64,000 nucleotides of DNA from positions 3,844,001 to 3,908,000 of the forward strand of contig NZ_JACHDO010000001.1 of the NCBI RefSeq assembly GCF_014201115.1, in the 5' to 3' direction. This DNA is from Nocardiopsis metallicus. Its GTDB lineage: Bacteria > Actinomycetota > Actinomycetes > Streptosporangiales > Streptosporangiaceae. Numbering within the stretch: the stretch's first letter is position 1; each line of letters opens with the position of its first letter. This document shows positions 58,906 through 64,000 of the stretch, one piece after another. Position numbers and translations under genes: made by a program. The notes beneath the pieces are model-generated. The model did no database searches. It was given only the letters and a program-made list of their open reading frames with translations, and was not told where the DNA came from.

Positions 58906-59664
58906 TCAGACCGGGGCGGTGGCCCCGGTGAGGAGCACCAGCAGGGGCAGGGCGAGGTTGTTGACCGAGTGGACCGCCACCGCGGGCCAGATCGAACCGC
59001 TGCGACGCATCACCTCGGCGGCGACGACGCCCACCACGAAGGCCGCGGGAAGGACGATGTTGACCCCGTGGAAGAGGGCGAAGACCGCCGAACTGCCAAG
59101 GGTGCCGATGACGGGGCCGTAGCGCAGCAGGGCGTTGGCGATGACTCCGCGGAAGAGGAACTCCTCCCCGACGGGGGTCAGCACCGCGAGGAACAGGAAG
59201 GTCAGGACCAGGGCGAGCGCGCCCCCGCCCGCCGCGTCGTAGTACGCGCCCTGCGGGTTCTCGTCGAAGCCGGTCAGGGTGGTGATGGCGAGGATCAGCG
59301 CACCCTTGAGGAGCAGGGCGGCCACGCCCCAGGCCGCACCGGCGAGCATCCAGCGCCAGCTGGTCCGGCGGACGCTGAAGGCGGCGAGGGAGCGGATGCG
59401 CACCGCGTAGGCCACGCCGAAGCCGACGAGGCCCCCGATGCCCGACCACGCGGCCACGACGAGTCCGAGCGTCACCGGGCCCAGTTCCAGAGGGCCGATC
59501 GGCCCGAGGAACACGAGTGCGAACACGGAGATCGCCGCCGCGAGCAGGCCGAGGACGACCTCGGGCCAACCCGGGCGATCCGGGGCGGTTGGGGTGGTGG
59601 ATATGGCCGGGGCACCGGCGACCTGCGGGTGGTTCGGGGAGTGGGCGGGGTGCTCTGTCGGCAT
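58906..59664 (-). CDS. CPBP-family intramembrane metalloprotease
   Basis: The product is 252 aa with about seven to eight membrane segments. All three CPBP motifs are present: 'LTPVGEEFLFRGVIANALL' (EExxxR), 'SSAVFALFHGVNIVLPAAF' (FxxxH) and 'AVAVHSVNNLALPLLVLL' (HxxxN). It is thus probably active, unlike the degenerate relative at 5474-7493. Typical roles are CAAX-like prenyl protein processing or bacteriocin immunity; the substrate is not known. A hydrophilic N-terminal tail of about 30 residues precedes the first helix. Confidence 0.92.
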   Translation of the reverse strand: MPTEHPAHSPNHPQVAGAPAISTTPTAPDRPGWPEVVLGLLAAAISVFALVFLGPIGPLELGPVTLGLVVAAWSGIGGLVGFGVAYAVRIRSLAAFSVRRTSWRWMLAGAAWGVAALLLKGALILAITTLTGFDENPQGAYYDAAGGGALALVLTFLFLAVLTPVGEEFLFRGVIANALLRYGPVIGTLGSSAVFALFHGVNIVLPAAFVVGVVAAEVMRRSGSIWPAVAVHSVNNLALPLLVLLTGATAPV

Positions 59665-59743
59665 GACGGACTACCTGTTCTCTCGGGGATCGTGGTTCTG
59701 GCGGGCTCGTTGTTCGATCGCCGGCGGGGTCGGTCAGGGCCGG

Positions 59744-60388
59744 TCAGGAGTTACCGGCCCTGCGGTTCACGACGGCGGCGAGGATCGCGTTGCGCATCCC
59801 GGGGAACTCGGCGCCGAAGCGTTCGTGGAGCTCCTTGACCGCCGCCCGGTGCCGATGGCGCTCCTTCGGGGTGAACACCGTCCCGATGTCGCCGTCCACG
59901 GCGATCGCGGCCAGGGCCACGTCCTCGGCCGGAGCCGAGGCCGGACCACCGGCGGACAGGAGTGCTTCGCGGGTCCGCTCACGCAGCAGGCGTACGTCCC
60001 CGGGGCGGACGGGGACGGTCTTGCGGATGGGAAGGAGACCCAGCACCCGGCCGCGCTCCACGGTGACCGTCCCGTTCTCGACGAGTTGGTCGCGCACGGT
60101 GCCCTCCGCCCTCCAGGTGCGGTCCGGGACGGCGTTGGCCCAGGGTTCGGGGCTGTCCCGCGACAGCCCGCCCCACACCTCGGCCAGGAACGCGTCCCGG
60201 GGCGGAGGGGCGTCGGCGGCGCGTGCCGCCCTGCCGTCGTCGTCGCGGATCCACCCGCCGGTGACCAGCTCGGCCAGGGCGGCGGCACGCAGCAGGTGGC
60301 CCCGGTAGGAGGTGCTGACCGGGTCGGACCGGCCCCGGTCGAGGTCGTGGCTGATCAGGTGGAGGCGCTGCGGCAGCGTGGGTTCCAT
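59744..60388 (-). CDS. GPP34 (Golgi phosphoprotein 3-like) family protein
   Basis: The product is 214 aa. The pattern fits actinobacterial GPP34 proteins: 'LPQRLHLISHDLDRGRSDPV' at the start, 'RAAALAELVTGGWIRDDDGR', 'RLLRERTREALLSAGGPASA' and 'VALAAIAVDGDIGTVFTPKE', then a helical 'MRNAILAAVVNRR' end. The eukaryotic homologue binds PI4P at membranes. The bacterial role is unknown. It is upstream of the CPBP gene on the same strand, 79 bp apart. Confidence 0.9.
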   Translation of the reverse strand: MEPTLPQRLHLISHDLDRGRSDPVSTSYRGHLLRAAALAELVTGGWIRDDDGRAARAADAPPPRDAFLAEVWGGLSRDSPEPWANAVPDRTWRAEGTVRDQLVENGTVTVERGRVLGLLPIRKTVPVRPGDVRLLRERTREALLSAGGPASAPAEDVALAAIAVDGDIGTVFTPKERHRHRAAVKELHERFGAEFPGMRNAILAAVVNRRAGNS

Positions 60389-60517
60389 GTCGTTCTCCTC
60401 GGGTCTCTCGATCGCGCCGGGTACCTCGGGGCGCCCTCCGTACCGGTGCCCGTGGCGGAACCACCTCGGCCGTCCGCCGCGCGCACGGCCCGACGAAACC
60501 GCCCCGGTGGTGGGGAT

Positions 60518-61237
60518 TCAATGGCGCGGCTCCCAGCGGAAGACGCGGGAGGCCAGGGCGACGGCGACCACGACCCAGGCCAGAGTGGGCGCCAGCAGGA
60601 ACAGGGAGTCCGCCAGCGGAACCCCGCCGTTCCAGGCGTTGACGACCAGTTCGGAGGCCGAACCGCCGGGGAGCAGCCGTTTGACCAGGGTGAGTTCCTC
60701 GGTGCCGGTGAACCCCACCCAGCCGGACACGGCGAGCACACCGATCATGATCGGCAGGGTGGTCACCTGGGCGTGCTCGGGAGATGTGGTCACCCCGGCC
60801 GTGGCCAGTGCGAAGCCGAGCATCATGACCATGGTCGTGAGGACGGCCGCCACCAGGAGCAGGGGGTCGGCTGGTGCGTCCGCGACCACGGACAGCACCG
60901 CCAGGACCACTGCCACCTGGACGACCGTGACCGCGGTGACCGGCAGGAGCAGTCCGGTGAGGATGCTGACGTCGTCCACCGCCGTGGAACGCAGCCGCTT
61001 GAGGAACAGGTTCTGACGGCGGGAGGCGAGCGTGGTCACGGCGGTCGTGTAGAGGGCCATCACCACCACGAGGAACATCAGGACGGAGGCGATGGCCCCC
61101 AGGTCGAACAGGCCGGGCGCACGGTCGTTCAGGTACATGTAGAGGGCGCTGCCCGCGAGGGGCACGATGATCATGGTGGCCAGAACCAGCCGGTTCCGGA
61201 AGATCTGGATCAGCTCACTCCGAGCGATCGCGAGCAT
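60518..61237 (-). CDS. ABC-2 type transporter permease
   Basis: The product is 239 aa from the ATG at 61237 (MLAIARSELIQI) with an AAAGGA site. It has six membrane segments, a cytoplasmic N-terminus, and 'YTTAVTTLASRRQNLFLKRL', 'RSTAVDDVSILTGLLLP', the conserved ABC-2 coupling region. 'VKRLLPGGSASELVVNAWNG' near the end is also family-like. Together with the ATPase gene at 61319, 81 bp upstream on the same strand, it forms an export system for a lipid, drug or peptide. The DesK/DesR-like pair divergent from it is the likely regulator. Confidence 0.92.
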   Translation of the reverse strand: MLAIARSELIQIFRNRLVLATMIIVPLAGSALYMYLNDRAPGLFDLGAIASVLMFLVVVMALYTTAVTTLASRRQNLFLKRLRSTAVDDVSILTGLLLPVTAVTVVQVAVVLAVLSVVADAPADPLLLVAAVLTTMVMMLGFALATAGVTTSPEHAQVTTLPIMIGVLAVSGWVGFTGTEELTLVKRLLPGGSASELVVNAWNGGVPLADSLFLLAPTLAWVVVAVALASRVFRWEPRH

Positions 61238-61318
61238 GGCGAAGGTCCTTTGCTGGATGGTGGCGGGGTCGTGGGCGGGCAACCGGCCGCGAGTACCGGA
61301 GCCGTGGGGGTGGGCGGC

Positions 61319-62203
61319 CTAGTCACTGCCGATGGAGCGGAAGACGTCGTCGAGCCGGGTCGGTCCGGCCGCCAGGTCCCGCAGTTCAACCGCGTGGTCC
61401 TGAGCCCAGCCCAGGAGCAGGTGCAGGTCCTTCTGCAGCCCGAGGGTCTCGATCAGGAAAGACCCGTCGCCCTGCCGTTCGGCGGTCAGCGGCGGCTCGG
61501 GCGCGGTGGACGGCAGCGCGAAGCGGATCGTGGCGGGCAGGGCCCGGGTCAGCTCCGAGACGGTCCCCTCCCGCTGGAAGACCCCCTTGTGCATGAGCCC
61601 GATCCGGTCGGCCCGCTGTTGGGCCTCTTCCAGGTAGTGCGTGGTGAGGACGACGGTGGAACCGTCCTCGCGCAGCCGGTCCACCGCGTCCCACAGGTCG
61701 TCCCGGGACTGGATGTCCAGGCCGGTGGTGGGCTCGTCCAGGAAGACCAGTTCCGGGGTTCCGTAGACGGCGGTGGCGAAGTCCAGGCGCCGCTTCTCGC
61801 CGCCCGAGAGCTGGGACACCCGGGTCCCGGCCTTTTCCGTGAGGCCGACGACACCGAGCAGGCGCTCGACCCGGTCGGTGCGCCGGGTGAGCCTTCCGAT
61901 CAGCCGGACGGACTCCCTGACCGTCAGGTCCGGGGAGAAACCGCTCTCCTGCAGCATGATCCCGGTCCGGGGACGCACGGCCCGGCGGTCCCGCGGGTCC
62001 TGCCCGAAGACCCGCACGGTGCCTGACGTGGCGGCGCGGTGGCCCTCGACCGTCTCCAGGGTCGAGGTCTTGCCCGCGCCGTTGGTACCGAGCAGGGCGT
62101 AGAGCTCGCCGCTGCCGACCTGGAAGGACAGGTCCCGGACGGCGTGGAAGTCGCCGTACCTGACGTTCAGGTGTTCGACGTCGATGACTGGTGTGGTGTT
62201 CAT
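61319..62203 (-). CDS. ABC transporter ATP-binding protein
   Basis: The product is 294 aa from the ATG at 62203; an in-frame ATG at 62212 is an alternative. Walker A is 'ALLGTNGAGKTSTLETV', the signature 'VSQLSGGEKRRLDFATAVYG', Walker B 'LVFLDEPTTGLD' and the H-loop 'VVLTTHYLEEA'. The C-terminal about 80 residues are the extension found in DrrA/NatA-like exporters. It powers the permease at 60518. The two genes are oppositely directed to the two-component genes at 62287. Confidence 0.94.
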   Translation of the reverse strand: MNTTPVIDVEHLNVRYGDFHAVRDLSFQVGSGELYALLGTNGAGKTSTLETVEGHRAATSGTVRVFGQDPRDRRAVRPRTGIMLQESGFSPDLTVRESVRLIGRLTRRTDRVERLLGVVGLTEKAGTRVSQLSGGEKRRLDFATAVYGTPELVFLDEPTTGLDIQSRDDLWDAVDRLREDGSTVVLTTHYLEEAQQRADRIGLMHKGVFQREGTVSELTRALPATIRFALPSTAPEPPLTAERQGDGSFLIETLGLQKDLHLLLGWAQDHAVELRDLAAGPTRLDDVFRSIGSD

Positions 62204-62286
62204 GCGCCCCATTCCAGCCGTCGGAGCGCCCGCGCGGCAGTGCGGCCGCGTCACTTCTCGGCCATGACTTCCGGCGGGGTGAAGAC

Positions 62287-63549
62287 ATGACGTGGCGTCA
62301 CTGGTGGCGCGAGGGGCCCGAAAGAATACTGGGACGGACCCCGCTGTCGGCTCCCGGAAGGGCCCATATGACGTTCGAGCGCACCGAGGTGGCGCAAGGG
62401 CACCTGCGCACGCTCAACCTCAACATCGTGGCCGCGTCGCTCTCCGCCGTCGGTGCGCTGCTGATCTCCATCAACGCCCAGAACCTGAACCAGGCCGTGG
62501 TCCTGGGGGTGGGTCTGGCGGCGGGCCTGGTGGCGCTCCGTATGCGGGACTCGGACCGCCTCGCCCACGTCCTGCTCCCCTGCCTGCTCGTGGCCTCGGC
62601 GGTGTGGCTCTACGGGATGCTGGGGCTGGACAGCGCGTCGGCGTCCTTCGGGCTCTCCGTCGTGGGTACCGTCGTCGTTCTCCGGCTGCCGCCCCCGCAC
62701 CGGCGGGCGGCCGGGCTGGGGCTGGCCGCCCTCGTCGTGGGGGTGGTCGCGGTGAAGGTGGCCCTGTCCCCGGAGGACCTCCTCCGGGCACTGCGCGAGT
62801 ACGCGGTGGGCTCCCTCAGCGTCGCGGTGGTGGGGGTCGTCTTCGCTGGTCTCGACCACCTGGTCGCCGGGCTCATCGGGGAGCTGGAGCGGGCGCGTGA
62901 ACGCGACGCGGAGCTGGCCGTGGCCCGGGAGCGCGTGCGCTTCGCCGGGGACCTGCACGACATCCAGGGCCACACGCTCCACGTGGTGAAGCTGAAGGTC
63001 GCGCTGGCCCGCAAGCTGGTGCACAGCGACGCCGAACAGGTGGAGCGGGAACTCGACGAGGTGTACGAGCTGGTCGGGGACACCATCGCCGAAACCAAGG
63101 AGCTCGCCTACGCGCAGCGGCGGCTCAACCTGTCCGCTGAGCTGGAGAACGCCAAGAACCTGTTCGAGGCGGCGGGTATCAGCGTGAGCGTCGACCGCGA
63201 GCCCCCGGACTCGGGCGGCGCAGGCCCGACCGGAGGCGGAACCGCTGTCGGAACCGGGGACGGGGACCGGGCCGGTACCGCCGCGGCGGAGCTGCTCGGG
63301 CAGGTACTCCGGGAGACGACCACCAACATCCTGCGGCACGCGCAGGCCGGGCAGGTGCGGATCACCCTCTCGGAAACAGGAATCACCATCGTCAACGACG
63401 GCGCGCACGGGGACGGGGCACCCGAGCTCAGCGGGCTCTCCGCCCTGCGGGAACGGGTGGAGCGCGACGGCGGCACACTGAGAGTCGAGCGCGAGGACGG
63501 GCGGTTCCTGACCGCCGCGACGTTCCCCCGGCGAAAGGACGACCGATGA
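62287..63549 (+). CDS. DesK-like sensor histidine kinase
   Basis: The product is 420 aa from the ATG at 62287. An in-frame ATG at 62368 is possible. It has five to six N-terminal membrane segments (about residues 45-200), the HisKA_3 phospho-acceptor 'VRFAGDLHDIQGHTLHVVKL' (His about 224) and a HATPase with N-box 'LLGQVLRETTTNILRHAQAG' and G-boxes 'ITIVNDGAHG' and 'LSGLSALRERVERDGG'. A Gly/Thr-rich insert lies before the N-box. The stop overlaps the regulator ATG (ATGA). It probably senses membrane or envelope state and controls the divergent ABC exporter. Confidence 0.93.
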   Translation: MTWRHWWREGPERILGRTPLSAPGRAHMTFERTEVAQGHLRTLNLNIVAASLSAVGALLISINAQNLNQAVVLGVGLAAGLVALRMRDSDRLAHVLLPCLLVASAVWLYGMLGLDSASASFGLSVVGTVVVLRLPPPHRRAAGLGLAALVVGVVAVKVALSPEDLLRALREYAVGSLSVAVVGVVFAGLDHLVAGLIGELERARERDAELAVARERVRFAGDLHDIQGHTLHVVKLKVALARKLVHSDAEQVERELDEVYELVGDTIAETKELAYAQRRLNLSAELENAKNLFEAAGISVSVDREPPDSGGAGPTGGGTAVGTGDGDRAGTAAAELLGQVLRETTTNILRHAQAGQVRITLSETGITIVNDGAHGDGAPELSGLSALRERVERDGGTLRVEREDGRFLTAATFPRRKDDR

Positions 63550-64000
63550 CCACCGTGGTGCTCGCCGACGACGAGGCCCTGCTGCGCAAGGCGCTGGCCG
63601 CCCTGCTCCCGTTGGAAGGCGAGGTCACCGTGCTCGCCGAGGCCGAGGACGGCGAGTCGGCCGTGGCCGCCACGCTGCGGCACCGGCCCGACGTGCTCGT
63701 CATCGACCTGGAGATGCCCGGAGTGGACGGTCTCGGCGCGGTGGCGCAGATCCGCCGCGAACTGCCGGACCAGGTGATCCTGATGCTGACCCGGCACGCC
63801 CGGCCCGGGGTCCTGCGCAGGGCGCTCAAGCTCGGGGTGCAGGGGTTCGTCAGCAAGTCGGCGGAACCGGCGCACATCACCACGGTCATCGAGACCCTGC
63901 GCGCGGGCAAGCGGTGGGTGGACCCGGACGTCTCCGCGCTCGCGGTGCTCGACGACAACCCGCTCACCGACCGGGAGGTCGACGTGCTGAGGGCGACCGG
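63546..64000 (+). CDS. NarL/DesR-like response regulator (partial at right edge)
   Basis: At least 151 codons run off the window. The receiver domain is complete: 'TVVLADDEALLRKALAALLP', phospho-Asp54 in 'VLVIDLEMPGVDGL', Thr in 'LMLTRHARPG' and Lys in 'VQGFVSKSAEPAHI'. The start of the LuxR-type HTH ('NPLTDREVDVLRATG') is at the edge. The ATG overlaps the kinase stop, so the two are coupled. The likely target is the divergent ABC-2 operon. Confidence 0.93.
   Translation, partial: MTTVVLADDEALLRKALAALLPLEGEVTVLAEAEDGESAVAATLRHRPDVLVIDLEMPGVDGLGAVAQIRRELPDQVILMLTRHARPGVLRRALKLGVQGFVSKSAEPAHITTVIETLRAGKRWVDPDVSALAVLDDNPLTDREVDVLRAT

Noticed and set aside
59438..62026. 862-codon plus-strand open frame
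   Set aside because: It runs antisense to CPBP, GPP34, permease and ATPase genes that all have clear family motifs. Its composition (Gly/Gln/Asp/His runs) is that of a high-GC shadow frame.
1..64000. CRISPR arrays
   Set aside because: No series of direct repeats of 24-40 bp with unique spacers was seen. The only regular array is the 11-bp repeat at 702-778.

Overview
The window reads as a high-GC actinomycete chromosome. Codons are strongly GC-biased at the third position, and the gene families are typical of actinomycetes: XRE regulators with a DUF5753-type C-terminus, DUF397 and DUF6879 proteins, a GPP34 protein, an F420-dependent LLM oxidoreductase and NarL-type two-component pairs. A Nocardiopsis- or Streptosporangiales-like host fits, but this is inferred from family content, not proven.

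About two thirds is accessory DNA (1 to about 42.7 kb). It opens with a partial sigma-factor-like gene facing an 11-bp-phased repeat array, then CutA and a WhiJ-type regulatory set (XRE, DUF397, an RsbW-like ATPase and two small coupled genes). An IS3-family element has split the start of a membrane-protein gene here. Next come a truncated NB-ARC ATPase and a small protein/DUF6879/XRE trio. At 10.98-17.76 kb lies a complete FxLD-type class I lanthipeptide cluster: precursor, LanB dehydratase, LanC cyclase, an unusual fusion of the elimination domain with an Asp-methyltransferase, and a last gene of unknown role. A defence-like island follows (17.9-31 kb): a PLD-SNF2 helicase coupled to an Eco57I/PglX-like methyltransferase, a divergent pair that includes an AlbA_2-like protein, a CBASS pair (CD-NTase with AGS-C-type sensor plus SLATT membrane effector) and a HEPN protein.

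From 31 to 39 kb three copies of the 3' end of tRNA-Arg(UCU) mark successive integration junctions. They bound two small integrase-less segments that carry an unknown gene and a PD-(D/E)XK-like protein, then a secreted metalloprotease and an IS630-split gene. From 39.4 to 42.7 kb there are a DUF1963 protein, a lipoprotein and a graveyard of IS fragments.

The right third looks like core chromosome. It holds a potassium locus: divergent kdpD, then a small membrane protein gene, kdpF, kdpA, kdpB, kdpC, kdpE and a TrkH/KtrB gene with a C-run frameshift. Then come two eroded NarL-type two-component systems, an XRE regulator with a convergent SDR gene, an LLM oxidoreductase, a GNAT, a CPBP protease, GPP34, an ABC-2 exporter and a divergent DesK/DesR-like pair that runs off the right edge.
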